From contig CAZTTO010000002.1 in the NCBI GenBank assembly GCA_964616465.1, positions 1-64,000 of the forward strand: a stretch of DNA of 64,000 nt, written 5' to 3'. Positions 18,480 through 26,526 of this stretch are shown in pieces; the stretch's first letter is position 1; the number at the start of each line of letters is the position of its first letter. This DNA is from JAFLBI01 sp964616465. GTDB taxonomy: Bacteria > Bacteroidota > Bacteroidia > Chitinophagales > Chitinophagaceae. The position numbers and the translations under genes are program-made. Under the pieces are notes generated by a model that worked only from the letters and a program-made list of their open reading frames with translations, was not told where the DNA came from and searched no databases.

Positions 18480-19576
18480 TAGACAGTTTTCATTTCAAGC
18501 TGCTCAATTAATTCTTTTAGACGATTTCTGTTAAATAAGACATATTTAGGCCAACTGCTTACTAATTCTTGCGAGGATTTTTTTAATAATTGAAAGCTGA
18601 ATGCATCTTGTTGAATGGCTTCGGCATAACCCTTTCCACTATGTAAATGAGCCAAATACTCTTGCTCGGTTTGTCCTGGTGTAGGTATAAAAACACATTT
18701 TTTTTGAAGTGCTGCCATTTCCATCATAGTAGTATAGCCGCTTCTTGCAACTACATATTTGCTTTGCTGAATAATTTGTAATAACTCCTCACCTTTTGCG
18801 TGAGACTGAATACATAGTTCTCCCATTTGCTCCTGTAGTTCTACATTAGGCTCACCACATAATAATATAGAGGGACTTGTAAACTCATTTGCGATTGACT
18901 TTATTGATTGCACCAACATACCTCTTTGTGGCTCTGGTCCAGAAATCAAAAAGCAGAATTCAAATTTGTAATCGGTAGATTCCACAGGTGAAGAGTACCG
19001 ACTTAACAAGCCCAAATACTGCTTATGTAATCCTGAATGATGAATAGAGTGAGATAGGCTTCCTGCCAAACTAGGTTCTTGCATAACATCGGGAATCCAA
19101 CAAATAGTAAATCGTTTTATCAAGCTAGCATGGAATCTTTCTAAGGTATTTTCCATCCATTTTATTGGAAGCTGAATCCGAAGCTGATGTGTTATAAAAA
19201 CAGATGGAATTTTAGAATGATACAACCCGTAACGATTGTCCGAAACAATTAAGTCATACGACTCAGTCTTCAGCAAAAGCTCTAACCATTTTCGCTCTAA
19301 ATAAATTGAAAAGAGCAAGCGAGGCAATTGAGTAAACATCTTCCATAGAAAGTACTTGCCATTGGTACCATAGGTAATACGGTAGCCGGTAATAGGGTGG
19401 ATTTTAATTTCAGGAAACTCGCCTTTTAATAAGCTCGCTACAGCACCCTCTGCCCCAAGGTCTACCTGCCATCCAAGGTCTTTGAAAGACTGGATTAAGG
19501 GGATACATCTGGTAGCATGACCCAATCCCCAGTCCAACGGAATAATGAGCACCTTTTTGGTCATAAAATTGGGCAT
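18479..19576 (-). CDS. Glycosyltransferase-like protein (MurG/GT28 type)
   Basis: This 365-residue protein has an N-terminal Rossmann-like start (KVLIIPLDWGLGHATRCIPLI) typical of GT-B enzymes that resemble MurG. The C-terminal half has a nucleotide-sugar binding region (VVARSGYTTMMEMAALQKKCVFIPTPGQTEQ; only the Gly/Glu pattern is diagnostic). A start at Met5 is equally possible. Donor and acceptor are unknown. It is the first gene of a two-gene unit with the EamA transporter. Confidence 0.85.
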   Translation of the reverse strand: MPNFMTKKVLIIPLDWGLGHATRCIPLIQSFKDLGWQVDLGAEGAVASLLKGEFPEIKIHPITGYRITYGTNGKYFLWKMFTQLPRLLFSIYLERKWLELLLKTESYDLIVSDNRYGLYHSKIPSVFITHQLRIQLPIKWMENTLERFHASLIKRFTICWIPDVMQEPSLAGSLSHSIHHSGLHKQYLGLLSRYSSPVESTDYKFEFCFLISGPEPQRGMLVQSIKSIANEFTSPSILLCGEPNVELQEQMGELCIQSHAKGEELLQIIQQSKYVVARSGYTTMMEMAALQKKCVFIPTPGQTEQEYLAHLHSGKGYAEAIQQDAFSFQLLKKSSQELVSSWPKYVLFNRNRLKELIEQLEMKTV

Positions 19577-19628
19577 ATACTCAACAAAACTAATAGTATA
19601 GCGGAAAAATACTATTTTAGAATACTAT

Positions 19629-19763
19629 ATGAAAATAAAATTGAACCAGACGGCCATTCTGTTGTTGATATTAATTCTTACAATTACTGGATGTAGCCAA
19701 AAACAATATGGCTATAAATCTGGCGGTAAGAAAAATCTAAGTTGTAACTGTCCAAAAAACTAA
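19629..19763 (+). CDS. Tiny lipoprotein (44 residues)
   Basis: This short frame encodes a basic N-terminus, a hydrophobic stretch (AILLLILILTITG) and a lipobox cysteine at residue 22. A polar mature peptide of about 23 residues follows, rich in Lys, Gly and Cys. Its stop is separated from the next start by one base, so the two genes are almost certainly co-translated. No function is recognised. The complete lipoprotein signal and tight linkage argue that it is real despite its size. Confidence 0.65.
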   Translation: MKIKLNQTAILLLILILTITGCSQKQYGYKSGGKKNLSCNCPKN

Positions 19764-19764
19764 G

Positions 19765-20013
19765 ATGCACAGTCCTAATCGCGATATATTGGTCATATCT
19801 GCTAAAGCCCATTTAGACGATGCTTTGTACTTCCGCGAATTAGCCATTTTAAATAAGATATTATTTGAAATTGAAACCCTTACTGGTTACTGCCAGTGTC
19901 ATGAAATCATTGATGTAAATCGACATAAGATTATTCGCAAACCTATGCTTGTTCAACAAGCTATCAGAGATCAGTTACACAAACCCTTCGTGTTTGCTTT
20001 CTGCAAAAATTAA
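19765..20013 (+). CDS. Conserved hypothetical protein (82 residues)
   Basis: This small soluble protein has no signal peptide or membrane segment. It contains a Cys/His pair (CQCHEI) in the middle and a helical look. Its ATG is one nucleotide after the stop of the tiny lipoprotein gene, so the two form a two-gene unit. No family is recognised and no function is proposed. Confidence 0.65.
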   Translation: MHSPNRDILVISAKAHLDDALYFRELAILNKILFEIETLTGYCQCHEIIDVNRHKIIRKPMLVQQAIRDQLHKPFVFAFCKN

Positions 20014-20054
20014 AAAGTTAAAACTTGACTAAATGACAAAAAATTGCTCCATTT

Positions 20055-20087
20055 TGTAAAATATATTTTACATTTGGTAAAATATAC
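20055..20087 (+). promoter_or_regulatory. Palindromic operator overlapping the promoter of the membrane protein/XRE pair
   Basis: TGTAAAATATATTTTACA (20055-20072) is a perfect 18-bp palindrome. A second copy of its half-site, GGTAAAATATACAC, follows at 20076-20089. The -7 element TACATTTG (20069-20076) lies inside the array, and TTG at 20044-20046 could be the -33 element. A repressor bound here would block polymerase. The XRE regulator encoded by the second gene of this unit is the obvious candidate, making this an autoregulatory site (inference). Confidence 0.65.
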
Positions 20088-20092
20088 ACGTC

Positions 20093-20560
20093 ATGAAACA
20101 GCTACGACTTTTATCAAATGCTTATAAACCCATTGGATGGTTTTTATTTTTGAGCAGCTTTATACTGGCAATTAGCAACCTAATTGGAAACATCGAGTTT
20201 TTAGATATAGAAGTTAAATTGCCCGCATTATACTATGATCCGTTTCTATCGGCTCCAAGGATGTTCACTTGGGTGAATACTGAACTCTTCCCAACTTTGG
20301 TAGGGTCCTTATTTACATTAGGCTCTATCATTCTTATTTTTTCTAAAGAAAAAGAAGAAGATGAAATGATTGGCTTTATTCGGCTAAATGCGCTTCTATG
20401 GGCGGTGGGGTGCAATGCAATCTATATTTTATTTTGCTTCCTTTTTGTGTATGGAGTTGCATTTGCAAACATCCTTGTTTATAATATTGCAACCATTCCT
20501 CTTATATTCCTGGCGCGCTTTTATTACCAAATGTTCAAGGCCAGAAAAATGAATACATGA
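20093..20560 (+). CDS. Four-helix membrane protein of unknown function
   Basis: This 155-residue protein has four strongly hydrophobic segments (about 14-32, 63-84, 98-120 and 125-148) and a short basic tail. It overlaps the following XRE regulator by 4 bp (ATGA), so the two are translationally coupled. Pairs of a small integral membrane protein and a compact XRE regulator are common in bacteria, but their roles are mostly unknown. No enzymatic motif is seen. Confidence 0.75.
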   Translation: MKQLRLLSNAYKPIGWFLFLSSFILAISNLIGNIEFLDIEVKLPALYYDPFLSAPRMFTWVNTELFPTLVGSLFTLGSIILIFSKEKEEDEMIGFIRLNALLWAVGCNAIYILFCFLFVYGVAFANILVYNIATIPLIFLARFYYQMFKARKMNT

Positions 20561-20760
20561 AAAATAAAATAAAAATAGAGCGGGCAATCCATAACCTCAC
20601 ACAAGAGGAACTTGCACAAAAAATTGGCGTAAGCCGACAAACTATCAACGCTTTAGAAGCCAATAAGTATGTCCCCTCTACCGTTTTGGCTTTGAAACTA
20701 TCATACTTATTTGGGAAGCCGGTGAATGACCTTTTTGAGTTAGACCCTTCTGATGTTTAG
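20557..20760 (+). CDS. Small XRE-family transcriptional regulator (YozG-like)
   Basis: This 67-residue protein is almost entirely one helix-turn-helix domain. The segments LTQEELAQKIGVSRQTINALE and PSTVLALKLSYLFGKPVNDLF are typical of the compact Cro/CI-type regulators related to YozG. It lacks a ligand or oligomerisation domain. It probably controls its own operon through the palindrome at 20055-20072. Its last 83 bases lie opposite the 3' end of the convergent thioredoxin gene. Confidence 0.9.
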   Translation: MKNKIKIERAIHNLTQEELAQKIGVSRQTINALEANKYVPSTVLALKLSYLFGKPVNDLFELDPSDV

Positions 20761-21865
20761 CATTTGTATTAAATACTTCAGATAGTAACTCATCAATCTC
20801 ATCGGGCTCAAGATCCTTCTTCACTACTTTCCCTTTCGGATCAATTAAGAAATTGGTTGGAACTGCGTTCACTCCATACACATACGCTGCTGTATTTTCA
20901 AATTCATTGAGTTCGGATACATGTAACCAAGTAAGGCTATCTTTTTTAATGGCCGCTACCCAATCTTCTTTTGTTTGGTCTAAAGAAACTGCAAATATTT
21001 CAAATCCTTTGTCTTTCCATTTGCTATAAAGTTCTACCAACTCAGGATTCTGGTCTCTACAAGGTCCACACCAAGACGCCCAAAAATCAAGCAACACCCA
21101 TTTTCCTCTTAATGCAGACAATCTGAGTGTATCACCTGTTGGACTCAACTGAACTATGTCAACAACATCGCTTCCTTCCTGAATATTTTTATTTAAACTG
21201 ATAAATTTTTGAACTTTCATTCCACAAGAAGTTTCTTTCAAAGAAGCGCTCATTTTTTCGAAAAGTACTTTGGTAGTATCAACACCCCAATCCATCATAC
21301 TGTAAGACATAGCATGTAAGCCAACATATCTTTCAGGATATTTTCTGATGTAATCACGTTTGTATTGTTCTTCTTTTTTTTCTAATGAATCTAATTGCTT
21401 CATGTAGACCCTTACTTGTTCAACTGGCGTTCTTTGAGATAAATTAAGCTCGATACGATTTTGGGCCATCTTAAGTGGAGCTAATATTCGATCTAGTTCA
21501 TCTTGATGTTGTTGAAAAGGATGTTTGGAAACCACCTCAGCTTCATCTAATTCATCATCTTTCTTTTTCTTCAGTTCAACAATACCAGCCCCCAGCCAGA
21601 AACTCTTTACAGATGAAAACTCACCATCTTCCATTTCAACAACACTTGCCCAAATAGGGTCCTTTTGTTCTATACTCCCCTTAAATACCCATTTACCAGA
21701 TTCTTTTACTGGTGCAATTGTTTTGTCTAATCCTTGATCAGTAAAACGCAATTGATATTGAATAGAATTATTGGTTATTGAAAAGTTTAAGCGCACTTGA
21801 TAATTAGTCTGTGCTTGCGCAACTGAAACAATTGTAAATAGAAAGACAAACGGAAAATATCGCAT
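20678..21865 (-). CDS. TlpA-like thiol:disulfide protein with DUF4369-type N-terminus
   Basis: This 395-residue exported protein has a signal peptide (to AQA, near residue 19), an N-terminal beta-rich domain of DUF4369 type (about 20-125) and a helical linker. A C-terminal thioredoxin/AhpC-TSA domain follows, with the active site WCGPC at Cys266 and Cys269. This is a common Bacteroidota periplasmic reductase layout. The last 30 or so residues (from FNTNAKHQ on) extend past the thioredoxin fold. They are encoded on DNA antisense to the XRE gene. Confidence 0.9.
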   Translation of the reverse strand: MRYFPFVFLFTIVSVAQAQTNYQVRLNFSITNNSIQYQLRFTDQGLDKTIAPVKESGKWVFKGSIEQKDPIWASVVEMEDGEFSSVKSFWLGAGIVELKKKKDDELDEAEVVSKHPFQQHQDELDRILAPLKMAQNRIELNLSQRTPVEQVRVYMKQLDSLEKKEEQYKRDYIRKYPERYVGLHAMSYSMMDWGVDTTKVLFEKMSASLKETSCGMKVQKFISLNKNIQEGSDVVDIVQLSPTGDTLRLSALRGKWVLLDFWASWCGPCRDQNPELVELYSKWKDKGFEIFAVSLDQTKEDWVAAIKKDSLTWLHVSELNEFENTAAYVYGVNAVPTNFLIDPKGKVVKKDLEPDEIDELLSEVFNTNAKHQKGLTQKGHSPASQISMIVSKPKR

Positions 21866-21930
21866 AAAAATGTTTTACTAAAATTAATGAGCCTGCATTT
21901 CACAACACTTAAAATATTTGTTAAATACAC

Positions 21931-21968
21931 AATAAAAAAGCGACTACCCCATAATGAGATAGTCGCCT
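21931..21968 (-). terminator. Terminator of the TonB receptor/lipoprotein operon
   Basis: On the minus strand GCGACTA (21966-21960) pairs with TAGTCGC (21946-21940) across a 13-nt loop and is followed by six T's. It begins about 20 nt after the stop of the lipoprotein gene. It also separates that operon from the TlpA-like gene downstream. Confidence 0.85.
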
Positions 21969-21987
21969 TGTATTGTATCAAAAATTA

Positions 21988-22551
21988 TTATCGTACCCTT
22001 ACTCCAAAAGTAACATCAATATCTGTTTCACCTTTTGTGATTGGATCGCCAGCCGCTTTTTGTCCAGGCTTATGCTTCAATGCAATTCTTACTGTTCCAG
22101 CAGCACCAGCTGCACCTGTTGTCCAAGTTGATGTCAATCCAAATGGCAAACTACGACTGTCATTATTCAAATTTGTTACAGCCAATGTTGTTCCAGTGGT
22201 TATAAAATAAAACTGATGATCGTTTGCTTCACGAATAATTTCAGGAGTTTTATCTTCTGCCGGAGTAACACTCTCATTCAACACCTGAATAGAACAATTA
22301 AAGGTTGCATTTGGAGCAATCAAAATACTATCAACAGTTGGTGCATTACCACCCGGACCATCTGTGTCACGGAAAGTAAATGTTTGCGTAGCGTTTGTAG
22401 TTGTATTTGTTAATTGAACGCGTAGTGTTGTGATTAACTCTTCTTCATCATGATCATGATCGTGATCATCTTTTTTACATGATGTAAATAATCCAGCTAC
22501 GATAACAGACGCCCACAAAAACTGTTGCATGTTCTTTTTCATAATACTCAT
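21988..22551 (-). CDS. His/Asp-rich lipoprotein linked to a TonB receptor
   Basis: This 187-residue protein has a lipoprotein signal ending in LFTSC. Immediately after the lipidated Cys comes a KKDDHDHDHDEEE cluster, a likely metal-chelating stretch. The rest is Thr-rich and beta-strand-like with a C-terminal EIDVTFG-type strand pattern. It is the third gene of the merC-TonB receptor unit, with a 4-bp overlap. The His/Asp motif and the neighbouring Fur/Zur regulator suggest a zinc (or other transition metal) capture role at the outer membrane. That is inference; no family is recognised. Confidence 0.8.
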   Translation of the reverse strand: MSIMKKNMQQFLWASVIVAGLFTSCKKDDHDHDHDEEELITTLRVQLTNTTTNATQTFTFRDTDGPGGNAPTVDSILIAPNATFNCSIQVLNESVTPAEDKTPEIIREANDHQFYFITTGTTLAVTNLNNDSRSLPFGLTSTWTTGAAGAAGTVRIALKHKPGQKAAGDPITKGETDIDVTFGVRVR

Positions 22552-24932
22552 TGTTTTTTTGATTTATTAATAGTTGTAAATTCAAAAGGCCATTTTAAAC
22601 GCAGACTAATATTTCTGCCCATATCATCTGAGAAATATCTAAATGCATTCAAGTACTCGCGGTAGGCAGTATTCATTAAGTTTGAAACACTTAATGTAAT
22701 AGTAACGGATCGATTGTTGAATTGATAATCGCCACCCATCTCAAATCCAACTAAAGTATAAGCAGGTGGTGGAGGTGCATAATCAGATGCGAACTGTATT
22801 CCACCATTGGGCAACGGGACTTCTATGTTGCCAGTTGCAGGAACCCTTGTCTGCATCCATACATGCTGTACCTGAGCTTTTATATAAGCATCTTTTAATT
22901 TTTTACTAGATGCAACTTGGTAAACAATATGAAACTCACCTCTATCCGATGGCATTTGAATAATCCAATCCTCTGTATTTCTATCCCAAGCTCTTAGTAA
23001 AGCTGCTTTTGCACTTACTTGCCAATGTGCATCTATTTGTTTACGTGCTGTAAAATCTAACCCTCTTAATATTGCGTTTGTTTGTGCAAATTCAAATGCT
23101 GGAAAAGCTCCCCTAATTGTAAGTTGTGCTGGGAATGTAGGTCTTAAGAAAATAAATCCTTGTATATTTTTATAATAAGCTTCTGCGTCAATTTCCCATC
23201 CTGCACCACGATAAGCAATTTGTATTTGTGCGGCATTGGATCTTTCTACAGTTAAATTAGCTTGCCCTTTTTCTAATCGAGCCGCTCCATGATGTAGCCC
23301 ATCACTGAATAATTCATTTATCTGAGGATTTCGCCACGCACTAGATACCAAAGCACCCAACTCCCAACCTCCACCTATACTATATATTGCATTGAGATTG
23401 CCCGATAACCCTTGATAAAATCTATTAGTAAATGTTCTTTGTCCGCTATTATCAGATACATTGAAAAAAGAACGAATATCGTATCGAACCCCCAATTCAA
23501 CTTTTAGTTTGTTGAGATTCAATTTTTCAATCGCAAAAACACCCCATTGCAATGCATCATAGTTAGGAATAAAAAATCTTTGTTGGTAATAGTTGTGTTG
23601 GTAAGCGGTTTGCATTCCTACAGAACCTTTTATTTTGTTAGATCCAAAATGATCCCAAATAACATCCTGACTCAGTGTGAGGATTGAAAGATCTAATCCA
23701 GGCGCAGGATTACTCGACTGAAAGCGCAACACATCATACTCTTCCCGCCTATTGAATTGCGCAGAAAAAATGGCTTGCAAACGTTGCTGATTCTTTAGCT
23801 CCTGAAATGCTTTGATTTTCAACAACTGATGACGCACAGCTTGATAAGGTCGGCCAATTTGATAGCTAAATCCAACATTCTTGATAAAATCAGGCGGCTC
23901 TTTGCTATTTATGGCCGTAAACATGTCAGTTACATTACCAATATGTGATCCTGAAAAAATAGCAAGCCTAGTATTAAACTGGCTCACAAAAAATTCTATG
24001 CCTCTTTTTTCTTCTCTCCATCCAGCTGCTGCTGAAAAATTAATTTCTTCCACTCCAGAATTTGCCAACCAATAGTTAGGGGTACGAGCGTTTCCACCTC
24101 TTTTGAATGTGCCTTGCAATCTCCAGCTAAAAGCAGGGTTCTTCGAACTATTTCCTTCAATCATACCAGACACATTCAATTGTCGGTTATTAGAAAACAT
24201 TCCTAAGTTCAACTCACCTCCTACTCCAGGTTGTACACGAAGCAACTTAGGCTCAACTAAAACTACTCCACCCAATGCATCTGCACCATAACGCAAACTA
24301 GCAGCTCCCTTTACAACAGTTAAGCGATCAGCTATATAAGTATCTATTTCAGGAGCATGCTCACTTCCCCATTGCTGCCCTTCTTGTCGAATACCATTAT
24401 TTAAAATCAACACACGATTGCTATGCAAGCCATGTATTACGGGCTTATAAATATTTGTTCCAGTTTGTAATAAAGTAACACCCGTTACGCCTGCTATGCC
24501 TTCTGCTAGGGAAGAGCCTTTTACTGCATCTAATTGTTTCCCTTTCACACTTGTTGCATTCATAGCAGGCTTGGAAGCTGTATATCCAGTAACTTGAACC
24601 TCCTTCAAATAATTCTTAAGATGAGGGAGTTCTACAGAAATTTTTTCGTCTTTCTTAATATGAACATGTATGGTAACTGGCTCGCAACCTTCATGTGTAA
24701 TTTTAATTGTATAACTACCCGGACAAATTCCACGGAATAGAAACTTACCATCCTTATCAGCAACTGATGCCTTTTTCAGTTCAATCCATTGGATAGTTGA
24801 CCCAGACAAAGGTTCTTTCAAATCAGCATCCTTTACTTCCACTTCTACAGATAAAACACATTGAGCTTGCAAAGAGAAAAAAGGCAGAAAAACAACCCCA
24901 ACTAACCCTATCAACTTCCAAAAGCCACGCAT
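22548..24932 (-). CDS. TonB-dependent outer-membrane receptor (probable metal uptake)
   Basis: From the ATG at 24932 the protein has 794 residues and a good signal peptide (ending LQAQ). That start lies 4 nt after the merC stop; the frame is open to 25013, but that would overlap merC. A carboxypeptidase-regulatory-like domain comes first (VEVKDADLKEPLSGS to about residue 110). The plug follows (AGVTGVTLLQTGTNIYKPVIHGL, then RYGADALGG), then a 22-stranded barrel ending in a terminal Phe/Trp-rich strand. The plug resembles ZnuD-type receptors. Linkage to MerC, a His-rich lipoprotein and Fur/Zur favours zinc as substrate (inference). Confidence 0.92.
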   Translation of the reverse strand: MRGFWKLIGLVGVVFLPFFSLQAQCVLSVEVEVKDADLKEPLSGSTIQWIELKKASVADKDGKFLFRGICPGSYTIKITHEGCEPVTIHVHIKKDEKISVELPHLKNYLKEVQVTGYTASKPAMNATSVKGKQLDAVKGSSLAEGIAGVTGVTLLQTGTNIYKPVIHGLHSNRVLILNNGIRQEGQQWGSEHAPEIDTYIADRLTVVKGAASLRYGADALGGVVLVEPKLLRVQPGVGGELNLGMFSNNRQLNVSGMIEGNSSKNPAFSWRLQGTFKRGGNARTPNYWLANSGVEEINFSAAAGWREEKRGIEFFVSQFNTRLAIFSGSHIGNVTDMFTAINSKEPPDFIKNVGFSYQIGRPYQAVRHQLLKIKAFQELKNQQRLQAIFSAQFNRREEYDVLRFQSSNPAPGLDLSILTLSQDVIWDHFGSNKIKGSVGMQTAYQHNYYQQRFFIPNYDALQWGVFAIEKLNLNKLKVELGVRYDIRSFFNVSDNSGQRTFTNRFYQGLSGNLNAIYSIGGGWELGALVSSAWRNPQINELFSDGLHHGAARLEKGQANLTVERSNAAQIQIAYRGAGWEIDAEAYYKNIQGFIFLRPTFPAQLTIRGAFPAFEFAQTNAILRGLDFTARKQIDAHWQVSAKAALLRAWDRNTEDWIIQMPSDRGEFHIVYQVASSKKLKDAYIKAQVQHVWMQTRVPATGNIEVPLPNGGIQFASDYAPPPPAYTLVGFEMGGDYQFNNRSVTITLSVSNLMNTAYREYLNAFRYFSDDMGRNISLRLKWPFEFTTINKSKKQ

Positions 24933-24936
24933 ACCA

Positions 24937-25329
24937 TTAATGTTTACAATCGTCTGCATGGCATTGATCTGCACTACGACACAAACGATAGTTGAAATAA
25001 TGAGCAGCAACAATTAGAATAACTGCGGGTATTAAAAAGTAGATATCCCAATCGTGGAGGATCTGCTTGGCGAGTAACAAAACAATTCCAATAACAAACA
25101 GAGAAATCGGTAGCTTTCTATGATGGTGCTTTTTAAATCCATGGGTTAGCGAATACAATCCTATTATCGCTGCTACCACAATCATCAAGATTTCAAAAGA
25201 TAGATTGTTAACGATATTCACCCCAAATAAGGGCAAGCTTGTCATGAATAAGGGTAGCACTGCACAATGAATTGCACATGCTAAAGAGGCCATAATGCCA
25301 AGGAAATCCCAATTAAATCTTACTCCCAT
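24937..25329 (-). CDS. MerC-domain inner-membrane protein
   Basis: This 130-residue protein has four transmembrane segments. The MerC signature lies in the first of them (GIMASLACAIHCAVLPL, with the Cys-x3-Cys pair replaced by a C-A-I-H-C arrangement). A His-rich loop (KKHHHRK) lies near residue 68 and a Cys/His tail (CRSADQCHADDCKH) at the end. MerC proteins move Hg(II) in mercury resistance operons. In Bacteroidota, MerC-like proteins often sit with zinc uptake genes, and no mer genes are seen here. It heads the merC-TonB receptor-lipoprotein unit. Confidence 0.88.
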   Translation of the reverse strand: MGVRFNWDFLGIMASLACAIHCAVLPLFMTSLPLFGVNIVNNLSFEILMIVVAAIIGLYSLTHGFKKHHHRKLPISLFVIGIVLLLAKQILHDWDIYFLIPAVILIVAAHYFNYRLCRSADQCHADDCKH

Positions 25330-25346
25330 TTTTTGTTACGAGGATG

Positions 25347-25376
25347 CAAATATATAACTTTTGCAACAAAGTTGCA
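25347..25376 (-). promoter_or_regulatory. merC promoter with candidate Zur-type operator
   Basis: On the minus strand TATATTTG (25354-25347) is a consensus -7 box about 18 nt from the merC ATG. Directly upstream is the inverted repeat TGCAAC-AAA-GTTGCA (25362-25376), a perfect 6-3-6 palindrome in the spacer between -7 and -33. A third TGCAAC half-site (25428-25433) overlaps the -7 element of the divergent SCO-Fur promoter. The position and symmetry suit a Fur-family repressor binding site. Confidence 0.6.
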
Positions 25377-25421
25377 GGTCAATTAACCCAATTTTAGGAA
25401 TCAAAATGCACTTAGTCGGCC

Positions 25422-25429
25422 TACCTTTG
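25422..25429 (+). promoter_or_regulatory. -7 element of the sco-fur transcript
   Basis: TACCTTTG matches the Bacteroidota TAnnTTTG -7 box and ends 17 nt before the SCO start codon. No clear -33 TTTG is seen 19-21 nt upstream, which is common for regulated promoters. The overlapping TGCAAC half-site (25428-25433) suggests that the same regulator controls both directions. Confidence 0.5.
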
Positions 25430-25446
25430 CAACTCAAATAGAAAGT

Positions 25447-26103
25447 ATGAAAAAGTGGTTCTGGTATGGGGTGTTTTTTGTTGGTTTAACAGCAGCTTTT
25501 TTGGTAGCAGTATTTTGGGATAATGATTTTTGGAAAAAGAAACTACCTGTCATTAGCTATGTTAAGCCATTTAGGTTTGTAAATCAGGATAATGTGCCGT
25601 TTTCAGACAAGGATTTGTTAGGAAAAGTAACGGTTGTGGAGTTTTTCTTTACAACCTGCAAAGGCATATGCCCTAAAATGAATAATAATATGAAAACGGT
25701 TTATGAACAGTTCAAGGATCAAGCCGATTTTCAAATTGCGGCGCACACCTGTATGCCGGAAACTGATTCTGTAGCAAGATTAAAATTTTATGCCGATTCA
25801 CTAGGTATTAATACCCGCAAATGGATTTTATTAACTGGCAATAAAGTGGATCTCTACCAAGCTGCAAGAAGCAGTTACCTCTTAGATGATCCAAAAAACA
25901 ATTTTGAAAAAATTGAAGACCAGTTTATCCATACACAGTTCTTTGCTGTAGTGGATAGAAAGGGTCAGGTAAGAGGACAAATTTTCGATGGATTAAAGAA
26001 AAAAGAGGTGGAGAGAATGAAAGAGGTCATTCAAGAATTACTAGATGAAAAAAGAAGCGGAGGTAATTTTGTGAATAGTATCTTTACGAACTCACCAAAA
26101 TAA
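25447..26103 (+). CDS. SCO1/SenC family protein
   Basis: This 218-residue protein has one N-terminal membrane anchor (about 4-24) and a thioredoxin-like periplasmic domain. The SCO copper/thiol motif is visible, Cys71-x3-Cys75 in FFTTCKGICP, together with the conserved His162 in FIHTQFF. SCO proteins deliver copper to cytochrome oxidase or act as thiol reductases. It is followed by the Fur-family gene after 3 nt, so the two are co-transcribed. Linkage to a zinc-type regulator is unusual and may reflect metal-homeostasis control. Confidence 0.92.
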   Translation: MKKWFWYGVFFVGLTAAFLVAVFWDNDFWKKKLPVISYVKPFRFVNQDNVPFSDKDLLGKVTVVEFFFTTCKGICPKMNNNMKTVYEQFKDQADFQIAAHTCMPETDSVARLKFYADSLGINTRKWILLTGNKVDLYQAARSSYLLDDPKNNFEKIEDQFIHTQFFAVVDRKGQVRGQIFDGLKKKEVERMKEVIQELLDEKRSGGNFVNSIFTNSPK

Positions 26104-26106
26104 CCC

Positions 26107-26526
26107 ATGGCAACTGATATTTCAACCTTACTAAAAAGAAATCAGCTAAGTGTTACCAATAGCAGAAAGCGCATTTTAGAGTGCTTTCATAATTCTGATG
26201 GTGCATTAACCCATGCTGTTATTGAACAACAGGTTGGTGAAGAGTTTGATCGTGTTACTATTTATAGAACCCTACAAACATTTGTAGAAAAAGGAATCAT
26301 ACATACTATTCCAACCACCGACAACTCTGTCAAGTATGCTCTTTGTAAAGACGCTTGCTCAGAAGGTCATCACCACGATAATCATGTTCATTTTATTTGT
26401 GATGATTGTGGTACAACCTATTGTTTAGATCATGTTACCATTCCATCGGTTCAACTTCCTAGTGGATTCAAGCACAAACAAACTGATGTTGTAGTTAGTG
26501 GTGTTTGTGAAAAATGCGATACCTAA
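26107..26526 (+). CDS. Fur-family transcriptional repressor, probably Zur
   Basis: This 139-residue protein has a winged-helix DNA-binding half (RNQLSVTNSRKRILECF, then FDRVTIYRTLQTFVEKGII). The metal-binding half carries GHHHDNHVHFICDDCGTTYC and a final CEKC. The two CxxC pairs form the structural zinc site, and the His cluster provides the sensing site. Zinc sensing (Zur) is inferred from the neighbouring MerC, TonB receptor and His-rich lipoprotein. The palindrome at 25362-25376 is its likely operator. Confidence 0.88.
   Translation: MATDISTLLKRNQLSVTNSRKRILECFHNSDGALTHAVIEQQVGEEFDRVTIYRTLQTFVEKGIIHTIPTTDNSVKYALCKDACSEGHHHDNHVHFICDDCGTTYCLDHVTIPSVQLPSGFKHKQTDVVVSGVCEKCDT

Noticed and set aside
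21787..21981. 64-residue minus-strand frame before the TlpA-like gene
   Set aside because: Overlaps the start of the TlpA-like gene in another frame and crosses the terminator at 21931-21968; no signal or family features.
24933..25013. Longer N-terminus of the TonB receptor
   Set aside because: Would overlap merC; the ATG at 24932 follows the merC stop by 4 nt and gives a good signal peptide.
22548..25329. Mercury resistance operon because of MerC
   Set aside because: No merA, merP, merT or MerR-type mercury regulator is adjacent; the neighbours point to zinc or another metal.
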